This document shows, one piece after another, positions 1 through 8,330 of a DNA stretch of 64,000 nt. The stretch is from NCBI GenBank assembly GCA_947503835.1, contig CANNFM010000017.1, positions 62,001 to 126,000 of the forward strand. The letters are read 5' to 3'. Each line of letters begins with the position of its first letter. Position 1 is the first letter of the stretch. A program made the translations under genes and the position numbers. Source of the DNA: an uncultured Aquimarina sp. GTDB taxonomy: Bacteria > Bacteroidota > Bacteroidia > Flavobacteriales > Flavobacteriaceae. The notes under the pieces were generated by a model. The model was not told where the DNA came from, did not search any database, and saw nothing but the letters and a program-made list of their open reading frames with translations.

Positions 1-1
1 T

Positions 2-178
2 AAAGAAGCTATTCCTATCAGTAAATTTCTGTCTGATATATTTTTAGGAGAAGTCATTTTAATTTTCATCTGGATGTTTTTTCAGGAATATGGTTCTTAC
101 TTGCAACTAACCGTTATACAATACCTTAACTATAAAAATAATCATTATCAACAAAAAAGCCAGGCAATTTTGTCTTAA
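2..178 (+). CDS. Possible C-terminal tail of a membrane protein (5' end outside window)
   Basis: An open frame enters from the left edge and runs 58 codons to TAA at 176-178. It contains a hydrophobic stretch (…GEVILIFIWMFF…) followed by a polar tail rich in Asn, Gln and Lys. This would fit the last transmembrane segment and cytoplasmic tail of an integral membrane protein. There is no internal start that would make it a gene of its own, so it could only be the end of a gene beginning upstream. No family is recognisable. In AT-rich DNA a 58-codon open frame can occur by chance, so this is only a possibility. Confidence 0.35.
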   Translation, partial: KEAIPISKFLSDIFLGEVILIFIWMFFQEYGSYLQLTVIQYLNYKNNHYQQKSQAILS

Positions 179-428
179 AAGAGACTCAATAATCCAAAGT
201 TTATGCCTTTTGATATGGGGCTTAAAAAACATTAGAAATGATATTTAATAAAAACCTTTATCCCCTGGCACATTATTAATTTTTAAATATAAAAGAAATA
301 CCAAATCATTTCGACTAAGTAGTAAGAATAGTTCATGAACGTATAAAAGTTAAAAAAACCAGTAATTAATTACCACAATAATGCTATCTTTAAGATAACA
401 TAATGTATTTAATCTGCTATAATACAGA

Positions 429-1640
429 ATGAAACCACCAGAGTATCCATTTAACGAAAAGCAAAGACAGGCTGCAGTAGAAAAATATCAATTGCTTGAT
501 ACACTACCAGAAGATAATTACGATGATATTACGTCTATAGTATCATATATCTGTGATGTTCCTATATCGCTAATAACGCTCTTAGACAAAGAAAGAAATT
601 TTCTAAAATCACATCACGGAGTTCCTTTTAGTGAATCCCCAAGAGAGATTTCATTTTGTGGACATGCAATCAATTCTGATGAACCGATTACTATTATTAA
701 AGATTCTCGTAAAGATGAGCGTTTCATTGATAATCCTTTGGTTAAAGATCATCAAGCTATATTTTATGCTGGTGCGCCACTTATCGACTCAGATGGTTTT
801 AAATTAGGAACACTTTGCGTATACGATGTCAAGCCAAGAGAATTAACTGAAAAGCAAAAGGAAGTGTTAGTATCGATGGCTAAGCAAGTAGTCAATTTAT
901 TTGAACAACGCTACCAAAACTTAAAACTCTTGCAATTTCAGGATACGCTAAAGAAAAGAAATGAGGATTTAAAGAAATTTGCTGGGATAGTATCTCATGA
1001 TCTTAAATCACCATTAGCTAATATTATATCTCTAACAGAATTATTAGAAGATGATAATAAAGATACGTTAGATGAAGAATCATTACAATATTTAGAATAC
1101 TTAAAAACGTCATCTTATTCTCTTAAAGATTATATTGATGGGATTCTTAAATTTTATAAGAGTGATGATTTATTACACCATAAACAGGAAAAAATAGATT
1201 TTGAGGACTTAGTACAAGAAATTAGAAAAATTACAGATACAGATCACCATGTTATCTTCAATTTTCAAAATAACACCGAACAGCTTATAACAAATAAAGC
1301 GGCTCTAATGCAGATCCTTATTAATCTTGTTACTAATTCGATTAAATATAATTCAAAACCCGAAACTAGAATAGAAATAATTGTATCAGAATATAATAGC
1401 TTTTATGAATTCACAGTAAAAGATAATTCTGATGGTATTCCAAAAGAACACCTCGATAAAATTTTCGAGCTTTTTTCTGTAGTCGAAGCTGCAGATAAGT
1501 ATGGAAATGTAGGTACGGGAATTGGTTTAGCAATGGTAAAGAAAATAGTTGAAAATCTTGGAGGAAAAATTGCTGTTTCTTCAATTGAAGGAGAAGAAAG
1601 TATCTTTACATTTTCTATAGCAAAAGCAATATTATTATGA
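429..1640 (+). CDS. GAF-domain sensor histidine kinase
   Basis: 403 aa, no signal peptide or membrane segment, so a cytoplasmic sensor kinase. Residues about 20-165 form a GAF domain of the type that follows a KQRQ…YQLLDTLPE opening. Residues 184-250 hold the HisKA dimerisation/phosphoacceptor helix with FAGIVSHDLKSPL, predicted phospho-His at about 190. The C-terminal part is a HATPase_c domain with the N box (NLVTNSIKYN), a G1-like box (DNSDGIP, Ser in place of the usual Gly) and the G2 box GTGIGLAMVKKI. It should autophosphorylate and pass phosphate to a response regulator. No regulator is adjacent, so it is an orphan kinase with an unknown GAF ligand. Family assignment is firm; the signal is unknown. 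Confidence 0.9.
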   Translation: MKPPEYPFNEKQRQAAVEKYQLLDTLPEDNYDDITSIVSYICDVPISLITLLDKERNFLKSHHGVPFSESPREISFCGHAINSDEPITIIKDSRKDERFIDNPLVKDHQAIFYAGAPLIDSDGFKLGTLCVYDVKPRELTEKQKEVLVSMAKQVVNLFEQRYQNLKLLQFQDTLKKRNEDLKKFAGIVSHDLKSPLANIISLTELLEDDNKDTLDEESLQYLEYLKTSSYSLKDYIDGILKFYKSDDLLHHKQEKIDFEDLVQEIRKITDTDHHVIFNFQNNTEQLITNKAALMQILINLVTNSIKYNSKPETRIEIIVSEYNSFYEFTVKDNSDGIPKEHLDKIFELFSVVEAADKYGNVGTGIGLAMVKKIVENLGGKIAVSSIEGEESIFTFSIAKAILL

Positions 1641-1693
1641 TTTTGCATATAGTGTTAGTGTCTTAAATCGCAAGAACAGAACGACAGGCATCC

Positions 1694-1927
1694 ATGGTAA
1701 AAACTTTGAAAGTATTTAACTTTTCATTTGATCCGGGAGTTTTAGAAAAATCAGTTGCTAATAAAAAGTTGATCCAGGAATTCATACAGACTCTGGAACA
1801 GGATATTGAGGCTACCAAACGTGAATTAGCCGAAGATAATCGCGAAAGACTAGAGGATCGAAGAGAACGTACGGACGATCTTAATGAGCGCAATGAAATT
1901 GATTCTAAAAAAAGAAATGGTAAGTAG
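1694..1927 (+). CDS. Small charged coiled-coil-like protein
   Basis: 77 aa, starting 53 bp after the kinase stop and on the same strand. After a short N-terminal part (VKTLKVFNFSFDPGVLEKSV) the chain becomes extremely charged, with Glu/Arg/Asp runs such as ERLEDRRERTDDLNERNE, and is predicted to be one long helix or coiled coil. No known family or catalytic motif is visible. The position suggests possible cotranscription with the histidine kinase, but nothing shows a functional link. The opposite strand is also open here and encodes a low-complexity Ser/Leu/Arg-rich sequence that I treat as a shadow. Confidence 0.5.
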   Translation: MVKTLKVFNFSFDPGVLEKSVANKKLIQEFIQTLEQDIEATKRELAEDNRERLEDRRERTDDLNERNEIDSKKRNGK

Positions 1928-2375
1928 ATCATTTTTTTGATTCAACAATTTATGAAAATTACGATCACTGGGCTATTAATTATTAGTTTATGTCTCTACA
2001 CTCTAACAAACACCAAAAGGAAAGCTACAAGAAAGATAGAATAACAAAGTAGAAATATTTATTTCTAGAAAAAAAGACAACCTTTCATGAAGATTGCTAG
2101 TTTGTGCGGTTTCGTGAATTCTATTCATTACAACCTAATAATACAGTTATTTAAGGTATCTTTAGTGTCGGATTATTTATCCGTTGATATTATCATATTT
2201 GTGAGTTCTAGTCCTGGGAACCCAAAAGGTACTTTTATGTACATCCTTTCTGATTATTGATGCGCTATATCACTTAATGACTGATTTTTAATAAGTAACC
2301 ATTTATAACAATCTTATTAAGACGTTTTGTTTATTTCATTAATAACGACCGTCAATTTCAAAAAACTAAAATCAT
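1928..2375. other. Gene-poor gap before the alanine dehydrogenase-like gene
   Basis: About 450 AT-rich bases. The only items seen are the possible 30-aa frame at 1952-2044 and a short dyad (TAGAAAT/ATTTCTA) at 2050-2067. No tRNA, IS end, convincing terminator or recognisable -7 promoter element was found. Confidence 0.5.
1952..2044 (+). CDS. Putative 30-aa single-pass microprotein
   Basis: ATG-to-TAA frame of 30 codons, 24 bp after the stop of the 77-aa gene. The peptide begins MKITITGLLIISLCLYTLT and ends in a basic tail (KRKATRKIE), the layout of a one-helix membrane microprotein with cytoplasmic positive charges. No ribosome-binding site stands out and no family is known to me. Chance occurrence cannot be excluded at this length. 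Confidence 0.25.
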   Translation: MKITITGLLIISLCLYTLTNTKRKATRKIE

Positions 2376-3533
2376 ATGACTTTATCAAAAATCGGTGTAA
2401 TCGGAACTTCAAAAAAAGAAGATGAAAGGCGAGTTCCTATTCATCCAGAGCACCTAAAAAGACTTCCAGAAAACATTCGCAGACAGCTCATTTTTGAAGA
2501 AGGATATGGCATTCCTTTCAATATTAAAGATGAAGAAATCGCAAATCAAACAGGAGGAATAGCTACACGAAATGAAATATTATCAAATGTTGGGTCTGCT
2601 ATCATAGCTAAACCAGTAGTATCCGATCTTAAAGAATTAAAAGTGGGTGGTGTTCTTTGGGGGTATCCACACTGCGCTCAGCAAATGGAGGTTACCCAAA
2701 CTGCTATAGATAGAAAACTAACCTTAATTGCCTTTGAAGACATGTTTGTTTGGAAGCCAAATGGAGAAATGGGTAGGCATACTTTCTATAAGAACAATGA
2801 AATGGCAGGTTACTGTGCTGTAATACATGCCTTGCAACTGAAAGGAATAGATGGGCACTATGGAAATCAAAGAAAGGTAATTATATTTAGTTTTGGTGCC
2901 GTTAGCAGAGGGGCTATATATGCATTAAAAGCTCATGGCTTTAGAGATATCACTGTCTGTATTCAAAGACCTGATCATGAAGTCAGAGAAGAGATATTGG
3001 ATGTAGATTACGTTAGAATTGTAAAAAGCGAAATAAATGATCCTAGATTGCTTATCGTAGAACATGATGGATCAGAAAAACCCCTATTAGATTTGATAAG
3101 TGATTCCGAAATCATAATTAATGGTACTTTTCAAGATCCAAATAACCCTCTCGATTTTGTGATTAAAGAAGAAAAATCTAGATTAAAACCCGGTACATTG
3201 ATCATCGATGTTAGTTGTGATGAAGGAATGGGTTTTTATTTTGCTACCCCAACCACTTTTAAAAATCCAATTATTGCAGTAGATAATATCGATTACTATG
3301 CGGTGGATCATACTCCGAGTTACTTTTGGGAAAGTGCGTCAAGATCAATTTCTGCTGCATTGATTGTACATTTAAGATCAGTGCTTGAAGGTCGAGCGGG
3401 TTGGTTAGAAAATACTACTATCAAAAATGCAATAAATATAGATGAGGGGGTAGTAGTAAAAGAAGCCATTCTTAGATTCCAGAATCGCCAAGAAACGTAT
3501 CCTCATTCAGTTAAATTAAGCAAGGTAGTCTGA
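2376..3533 (+). CDS. Alanine dehydrogenase / N5-(carboxyethyl)ornithine synthase-like enzyme
   Basis: 385 aa, cytoplasmic, member of the alanine dehydrogenase/PNT fold. The N-terminal half carries the family signature (KIGVIGTSKKEDERRVPIHPEHL…EEGYG) and the KPVVSDLKEL and LWGYPHCAQQ segments that form the substrate side. Residues about 165-310 are the NAD(P)-binding Rossmann domain with FSFGAVSRGAIYALKAHG. Family members reduce an imine formed from pyruvate and an amino group; alanine dehydrogenases act on ammonia, carboxyethylornithine synthases on ornithine. The sequence looks closer to the second, less-studied branch, but substrate cannot be read from sequence alone. It stands alone between two long gaps, so context gives no help. 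Confidence 0.65.
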   Translation: MTLSKIGVIGTSKKEDERRVPIHPEHLKRLPENIRRQLIFEEGYGIPFNIKDEEIANQTGGIATRNEILSNVGSAIIAKPVVSDLKELKVGGVLWGYPHCAQQMEVTQTAIDRKLTLIAFEDMFVWKPNGEMGRHTFYKNNEMAGYCAVIHALQLKGIDGHYGNQRKVIIFSFGAVSRGAIYALKAHGFRDITVCIQRPDHEVREEILDVDYVRIVKSEINDPRLLIVEHDGSEKPLLDLISDSEIIINGTFQDPNNPLDFVIKEEKSRLKPGTLIIDVSCDEGMGFYFATPTTFKNPIIAVDNIDYYAVDHTPSYFWESASRSISAALIVHLRSVLEGRAGWLENTTIKNAINIDEGVVVKEAILRFQNRQETYPHSVKLSKVV

Positions 3534-4227
3534 TTATATTTGTGTTGTTGTAGGTAACCATCATATAAACTTAATAGAGTTGTATCGAACAAAAAAACAG
3601 TACTAATAATGAGTCGTCCTAAAATAGGTTGACAGTTTTTAAATAATTTAAATCAAACCATTGCGGCTAGCTGAATTGGTTTTCTAAAACTACAATTATA
3701 GGATGGCATAAGAAGCTAACACATAAAATAACATTTGGATTGTAATGCTATGGGCAGTATTCTATAGGATTAAATTTCTATGATTATAAAATTGGTTTAA
3801 CTCTACTGTTATTCTCAAGTTTTCTTCATGTCTTCCTTGAGTTTCCTCTGAATATCATATCACTAAAAGCTATTGAAAAATCCTTTTTTAAGATTAAATG
3901 ATTTTATTTGGCTTATAGTAGTGTTTTAATAGCACTCCATAAATAAGGTGCTTTTGTGTAGTTAAACGTACTTACAAAATCTGTTGACCGAATTCTTGAC
4001 AGTCTTTATTTGACAGTAAAATAGTGTCAATTAACTTTCCTGATAGTAAACATAGCTATTATTTCTTTAGATTTCGAAATATCAGTCTTCCAAATTAATT
4101 GACCTGAGTAAAGGCACAATTAATTTCAGTGATTAGTTCTAAAATGAAATATACTTTAATGACTTATATCATTTTTTAAATCACTGACAGTTAATAGATT
4201 TAGTACTCAACCAAAAATTTAGCACCA
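3534..4227. other. 694-bp gap with repeated TTGACA(GT) boxes
   Basis: No gene is supported here. TTGACAGT occurs at 3629-3636, 3996-4003 and 4010-4017; the last pairs with TGTCAA at 4025-4030 across a 9-base spacer, and a further TGACAGTTAA lies near 4185. The boxes lie upstream of the bactofilin-like gene at 4228. The stretch near 3612-3636 (GTCGTCCTAAAATAGG then TTGACA) resembles ends of some IS3-type elements, but no transposase or second end was found. Confidence 0.4.
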
Positions 4228-5355
4228 ATGAAAACACTAGCCATTTTAATTATTGGACTCTTTTCTACACTGTCCTTTGGTCAATCTGAGGATAAAGAAG
4301 ATATCTTAATTAATAAGATACAACAGGATGATACTTATCGCGCAGGAGAAACCATCAAAGTAAATGCCGCTATACAAGGGGACTTAGTCATCGCTGGAGG
4401 AAACCTCACTGTTAATGATAGTGTTAACGGAGACTTGACAGCAGCCGGAGGTGAATTATTTCTCAACGGTTATATAGCAGATGATGTGCGTGTAGCCGTA
4501 GGAAGGGTAACCATTGACTCAGAAATAGGTGATGACTTAGTTGTTTTTGGTGGAGAAGTCATTCTTACTGAAAATGCTGTAATACATGGAAACCTTAATT
4601 GTTTTGCTGGAAATATTGAAATAAATGGCAAAATAATTGGAAACCTTAACATTAAAGGGGCCGATGTTCTAATTGATGGAACTATACAAGAAACTTCAAA
4701 AATCATAGGGGAAGATATCACCATCGGGTCAAATGCTAAATTCTATAAAGAGGTTGAGTACTGGACAAACGATAGAGAAATAGATTTTAAAGAATCCCTG
4801 ATAAATACAGAAGCTCAATTCAACGAAGATCTTGGTGAAGAAAAATCACAATTTTCTTTAACTAACTTTGGGACGACTTCATTGAAATTATGGGTGTTTT
4901 ATATCTTGTCTGCCTTTTTAGTTATCCTGGTGTTACATGCACTCTTTAAAAACGCATTTTCAAATGCCGCTGAAGGCTTTGAGAATAATTGGCTTAAAAG
5001 TTTTGGCTATGGATTGATGTATCTAATAGGTATCCCATTACTAATTATCCTTGCTTTACTCATGATTATTGGTATCCCACTAGGCCTTTTCATAACCACC
5101 ATATTTATCTTTAGTCTTTTGTTTGGTCATTTGGTCGCTGCTTTATTAGTGGTTTATTATTTAAGATATAGAAATAAAAAGAACTGGGGGTTTTGGGGTA
5201 TTACACTCCTGTCATTATTATGTGCTATCCTATTGCGCGTACTCACGATGATACCGTTTGCAGGCATATTACTTTCTGTAGTTATACTATCAATTACATA
5301 TGGAGCATTGACGTTAAAAGTAATTCAGTCTAAAAAACAACTAGTTAAAAATTAA
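4228..5355 (+). CDS. Bactofilin-like beta-helix protein with C-terminal membrane segments
   Basis: 375 aa. Residues 1-19 are a signal peptide (MKTLAILIIGLFSTLSFGQ). Residues about 35-165 are a run of short repeats (…GDLVIAGGNLTVNDSVNGDLTAAGG…) with the spacing of a right-handed beta-helix, as in the polymer-forming cytoskeletal (bactofilin) family. Residues about 215-370 hold four hydrophobic segments, including IGIPLLIILALLMIIGIPLGL. The helix should therefore lie outside the inner membrane, anchored by the C-terminal bundle, unlike cytoplasmic bactofilins. The family is common and largely uncharacterised. The next gene follows 4 bp after the stop, suggesting cotranscription with the NTF2-like and acetyltransferase genes. 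Confidence 0.7.
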   Translation: MKTLAILIIGLFSTLSFGQSEDKEDILINKIQQDDTYRAGETIKVNAAIQGDLVIAGGNLTVNDSVNGDLTAAGGELFLNGYIADDVRVAVGRVTIDSEIGDDLVVFGGEVILTENAVIHGNLNCFAGNIEINGKIIGNLNIKGADVLIDGTIQETSKIIGEDITIGSNAKFYKEVEYWTNDREIDFKESLINTEAQFNEDLGEEKSQFSLTNFGTTSLKLWVFYILSAFLVILVLHALFKNAFSNAAEGFENNWLKSFGYGLMYLIGIPLLIILALLMIIGIPLGLFITTIFIFSLLFGHLVAALLVVYYLRYRNKKNWGFWGITLLSLLCAILLRVLTMIPFAGILLSVVILSITYGALTLKVIQSKKQLVKN

Positions 5356-5359
5356 GATT

Positions 5360-5749
5360 ATGAATAAAGAACATCCAAATATCGGTATTTTAAAGAGGTT
5401 CGATCCTTCAAATCCGAATACTTTGGCCGACGTGTTAGCCGAAGATTTCGTTTGGCATTATATTAATCCTAAGCTGCGCGAGTTAGAAGGAGACTATTTC
5501 GGCCTCTCTGGTTTGACAGACTTTTTCAATAGATTAGCCGGTCGTACCAGTGGTTCCTTTAAGGTAAATCCCATATCCATAACCCCTATGGGAGATGAAC
5601 TAATCACCACACATGTTAAAGACACGATGTTCCTGGAAGGCAAACCAATGGAGATTGACGCTATTGTTGTATGGTGTATTATTAATGGTAAGATCAAAGA
5701 AGCCTGGGATATTCCCGTAATACATACTGCTAAGGTTCTGGAATTATAA
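5360..5749 (+). CDS. NTF2/SnoaL-like protein
   Basis: 129 aa, cytoplasmic. The pattern is that of a small cone-shaped NTF2-like fold: an N-terminal helix (GILKRFDPSNPNTLADVLAEDFVWHYINP), a central loop with GLSGLTDFFNRLAG, then strands ending IDAIVVWCIINGKIKEAWDIP. In this superfamily the fold is used by polyketide cyclases, isomerases, dehydratases and ligand-binding proteins, so it does not indicate a reaction. The gene sits 4 bp after the bactofilin-like gene and 10 bp before the acetyltransferase, making a likely three-gene operon. Confidence 0.65.
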   Translation: MNKEHPNIGILKRFDPSNPNTLADVLAEDFVWHYINPKLRELEGDYFGLSGLTDFFNRLAGRTSGSFKVNPISITPMGDELITTHVKDTMFLEGKPMEIDAIVVWCIINGKIKEAWDIPVIHTAKVLEL

Positions 5750-5759
5750 TACAATCATT

Positions 5760-6506
5760 ATGAAAATAGTAGAGGTTACACCAGAAAATGCAATAAAGGA
5801 AACTTTCTTCTGTATAAAAGATACCAAAAGACAAGGATTTAAAGATAAGGTCAATTGGTTTGAAAAGCGTTATAAAGAAGGGGTAAGAATTAAAATCCTC
5901 AAAAATGATGAAGACAAAATGATTGGATTTATTGAATATGTACCAGCCAAAACGGCATGGCGACCCATAGATGCCGACAACTATATGTTCATCCATTGTA
6001 CTTACATATACGCTAAAAAGGAAAGAAGTAAAGGCTATGGCTCAATGCTTATTGAAGAAGCCGAAAAAGAAGCAAAAACCAAAGGTATGGATGGTGTATG
6101 TGTAATGACAAGTAAAGGTGGATGGTTAGCCAATAAAACCCTTTTTGAAAAAAATGGCTTCAAACAAATTGAAACAAAAGACAGATTTGAGTTATTGTCA
6201 AAAACATGGAACGATAACGCTAAAAAACCTAGATTATTCGACTGGACCAGTCAACAAAAAAAGTATAAAGGCTGGCATATACTCTATGCAGAGCAGTGTC
6301 CTTGGAATGAAAAGTCTGTAGCAGCAATACTAAATGTTGCGATGGATCACGGTATAGATTTGAAAGTGTCTAAAATAAAAACCGTAAAAGAAGCAAAAAT
6401 GGCGCCTTCTGGTTTTGGGGTATTCAATCTATTGCATGATGGTAAGTTAATAGACGACCATTATCTAAGTGCAACACGATTCAGAAATATTTTGAAAAAG
6501 AAATAG
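5760..6506 (+). CDS. GNAT acetyltransferase fused to a YoaP-type C-terminal domain
   Basis: 248 aa, cytoplasmic. Residues about 1-150 are a GNAT domain: MIGFIEYVPAKTAWRPI strand, then IYAKKERSKGYGSMLIEEAEKEA, which supplies the acetyl-CoA pyrophosphate loop (R-x-K-G-Y-G), and the WLANKTLFEKNGFKQIE strand/helix. Residues about 165-248 match the YoaP domain, a small thioredoxin-like segment with WHILYAEQCPW and FGVFNLLHDGKLIDDHYLS. The single Cys in EQCPW sits where a redox or metal-binding residue would be. The substrate is unknown. Third gene of the 4228-6506 run; a terminator follows at 6562-6593. Confidence 0.75.
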   Translation: MKIVEVTPENAIKETFFCIKDTKRQGFKDKVNWFEKRYKEGVRIKILKNDEDKMIGFIEYVPAKTAWRPIDADNYMFIHCTYIYAKKERSKGYGSMLIEEAEKEAKTKGMDGVCVMTSKGGWLANKTLFEKNGFKQIETKDRFELLSKTWNDNAKKPRLFDWTSQQKKYKGWHILYAEQCPWNEKSVAAILNVAMDHGIDLKVSKIKTVKEAKMAPSGFGVFNLLHDGKLIDDHYLSATRFRNILKKK

Positions 6507-6561
6507 CTTCTATAATAGCATCAGAAATAATAGTTTGCAATTTAGTCCATATCTATAGTAA

Positions 6562-6593
6562 AAATAGCGACTCCAAAATATAAGTCGCTATTT
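6562..6593 (+). terminator. Intrinsic terminator-like hairpin after the acetyltransferase gene
   Basis: Perfect 11-bp stem AAATAGCGACT/AGTCGCTATTT with a 10-base loop, 55 bp after the acetyltransferase stop. The stem ends in A/T runs on both sides, so it could also work on the opposite strand for the 103-aa gene ending at 6653. Confidence 0.7.
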
Positions 6594-6652
6594 ACAATTA
6601 ATAAAGTTGAGTTCTATATTAAATTTTCAATCATTTGGGATCATCTTAATAT

Positions 6653-6964
6653 CTAATCTTCAACAGAAATATGGATTGTACTGTTCATTTTAAGTTTCTT
6701 TCCTTCTAACCTTGCTTGAGCAAAGAATTCTTTAATTATAATTTGCTCACGCAATAATTCATCTATTCTTCCACTATCATATTCACAATTGTCTGTAACA
6801 TTCCCTTCAGTGATTGATAAACGATTTAGTTTGTGAAAATTAATTTTCACATTAAGTAAAGAGTTAATAATATCCACTGCTTCTGATGCTATAAAACGGC
6901 CATCAATCAAGTTTATTTTTTGTTCTGTTTTTACTTCTTTTGACGTTTTTACTATGGCTTCCAT
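6653..6964 (-). CDS. 103-aa protein of unknown function sharing the sbtA promoter architecture
   Basis: 103 aa, soluble, no signal peptide. Mixed alpha/beta composition: a strand-turn (EQKINLIDGRFIASEAVDIINSLL) and helices (RIDELLREQIIIKEFFAQARLEG), ending in a short strand (NSTIHISVE). I recognise no family function. Its ATG is 30 bp downstream of a TTTG -7-like element, and 13 bp above that lies the same AT-rich box found before the sbtA operon and the 9735 operon. This suggests coregulation with SbtA, probably through the neighbouring LysR protein. A function tied to inorganic carbon or anion transport is only inference. Confidence 0.6.
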   Translation of the reverse strand: MEAIVKTSKEVKTEQKINLIDGRFIASEAVDIINSLLNVKINFHKLNRLSITEGNVTDNCEYDSGRIDELLREQIIIKEFFAQARLEGKKLKMNSTIHISVED

Positions 6965-6993
6965 ATTTTTATATTATTTTTTTGTTTATGCTG

Positions 6994-7047
6994 CAAAGGT
7001 TGAATTAATATGTTATATATTTTTATTTATATATTTTATCATAATCA
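6994..7047 (-). promoter_or_regulatory. Promoter of the 103-aa gene: -7-like element plus AT-rich box (copy A)
   Basis: Read on the minus strand: a box at 7015-7047 containing ATAAATAAAAATATAT, a 13-bp spacer, then AACCTTTG at 6994-7001, a 7/8 match to TAnnTTTG. The same box-13 bp-TTTG arrangement occurs at 8331-8378 and 9652-9699. No TTG -33 element is seen, which fits an activator-dependent promoter. Confidence 0.6.
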
Positions 7048-7057
7048 TAAGTAATTG

Positions 7058-8023
7058 TTATGACATTTGTACAATGTATAAGTATAGTGGCATTCCTAGT
7101 GTTATATTAAAGGGAAAAGTAATTGCAAGTGCCATCGGAATATAAAGACTAGGATTAGCTTTTGGAGCTGCAAGTTTCATTGCTGCAGGTACCGCGATAT
7201 AAGATGCACTAGCAGCCAGTATGGCAAATAGCAGTCTATTTCCTTCTCCAGAGCTAAAAATGCCACTTGCAATCGCAACAATACAACCATTGATAATGGG
7301 TATTATGATAGCAAATAGAAATGCAAACCATCCTTTTTTAATAAAATCAGAAAGTTTGCGGCCACTAGTGATTCCCATATCAAGAAGAAATACCGCTAGA
7401 AATCCTTTAAATATATCTGTAGTAAAAGGTTTAATTCCTTCGGCTTGCGCTTCACTTGTAAGTATACCCACAATCAAACTACCTATTATTAGTAATACAC
7501 TACCATTGGTGAGTGCATGATGAACTACAGTTTTCATAGGGATTTTATCTTCTTTCTTATCTTTTTTAAAAATTGTGATCAGTAATAACCCCACCATTAT
7601 AGAAGGAGCTTCCATTAACGCCATTACTGCAACCATATGTCCACTAAAAGCAATCTGTTCCATTTCTAAAAAAGATATGGTTGTCACAAACGTAACGGCA
7701 CTTACAGAACCATAAGATGCCGCAATAGCTCCTGCATTATCTATACTGAATTTTCTTCTCAGTATAAAGTATGAATATACAGGAATGAATATAGCCAGAA
7801 ATATTCCAAAGAGTAATGACCATAGTATTTCTGTACTAAATGTGCTATGTGAAAGCTCTTGCCCACCCTTAAACCCAATTGAAAGTAAAAGGTACAATGA
7901 AATGAATTTTGAAGAGTTTTCGGGAATAGTAAGATCGCTTTTAACTTGAACTGCAATAACTCCTAAGAAGAAAAAAAGTAATGCAGGATTGGTTAGATTG
8001 TCAATAAGTAAATGTAAATCCAT
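7058..8023 (-). CDS. sbtA: SbtA-type sodium-dependent bicarbonate permease
   Basis: 321 aa inner-membrane protein with about ten hydrophobic segments in two inverted halves. Diagnostic SbtA-family segments are present: LSIGFKGGQEL near residue 48, AAIAASYGSVSAVTFVT around residues 100-116, and LLDMGITSGRKL with AAMKLAAPKANPSLYIPMAL in the second half. A hydrophilic loop around residues 155-165 (FKKDKKEDKIP) marks the centre. The cyanobacterial relative imports HCO3- with Na+ and is gated by the PII-like SbtB. No SbtB is adjacent here. In a heterotrophic flavobacterium the transporter would supply bicarbonate for anaplerotic carboxylation (inference). It follows a small membrane-protein gene on the same strand, 52 bp upstream, and the pair is divergent from the LysR gene. 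Confidence 0.85.
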   Translation of the reverse strand: MDLHLLIDNLTNPALLFFFLGVIAVQVKSDLTIPENSSKFISLYLLLSIGFKGGQELSHSTFSTEILWSLLFGIFLAIFIPVYSYFILRRKFSIDNAGAIAASYGSVSAVTFVTTISFLEMEQIAFSGHMVAVMALMEAPSIMVGLLLITIFKKDKKEDKIPMKTVVHHALTNGSVLLIIGSLIVGILTSEAQAEGIKPFTTDIFKGFLAVFLLDMGITSGRKLSDFIKKGWFAFLFAIIIPIINGCIVAIASGIFSSGEGNRLLFAILAASASYIAVPAAMKLAAPKANPSLYIPMALAITFPFNITLGMPLYLYIVQMS

Positions 8024-8075
8024 ATATACTTTAATCTGATATTATTATAGTGATGTATTTGAAAAGAGGCGTTGT

Positions 8076-8315
8076 TTATTTGTCGTTTTTAGACATAAAT
8101 TGTAGAATACACAGTAAACTTATAATAGCTTTACAAAGTAGAATTTCTTTTAAAAAAAGATTACTACTTCTAATGGAAAGTATAATGAAAAATACGAAAA
8201 GGATTGCAATTATAATGAAGTTAATCGTTTTGGATAATTCTGTTTTTCTTTCATAATATAATGGGATTACTTTTACTTTTTGAAGTTCTTTTTTCTTTTG
8301 ATTAAAATCTCTCAT
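8076..8315 (-). CDS. 79-aa membrane protein encoded ahead of sbtA
   Basis: The frame is open back to a TTG at 8333, but the first ATG is at 8315 and the promoter element lies at 8331-8338, so I place the start at 8315. The protein has a basic cytoplasmic head (MRDFNQKKKELQKVKVIPLYYERKTELSK), a strong transmembrane segment (TINFIIIAILFVFFIILSI) and a second hydrophobic stretch near the end (LLCKAIISLLCILQF). No known family. It is the first gene of the sbtA transcript and is under the shared box (copy B), so it is a candidate accessory or regulatory subunit of SbtA. That role is inference; the opposite strand is also open but looks like a shadow. Confidence 0.55.
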   Translation of the reverse strand: MRDFNQKKKELQKVKVIPLYYERKTELSKTINFIIIAILFVFFIILSIRSSNLFLKEILLCKAIISLLCILQFMSKNDK

Positions 8316-8330
8316 TAGTTTTGTTTTATG

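Noticed and set aside
1663..1932. Minus-strand frame opposite the 77-aa charged protein
   Set aside because: Its translation is Ser/Leu/Arg low-complexity caused by the charged codons on the other strand.
3612..3640. Sequence resembling an IS3-family element end
   Set aside because: Only one end-like motif, no transposase frame in the gap and no matching second end, so no insertion sequence is called.
8050..8256. Plus-strand 68-codon frame opposite the 79-aa membrane protein
   Set aside because: The minus-strand frame has a promoter box in place, a better start and a clear membrane helix.
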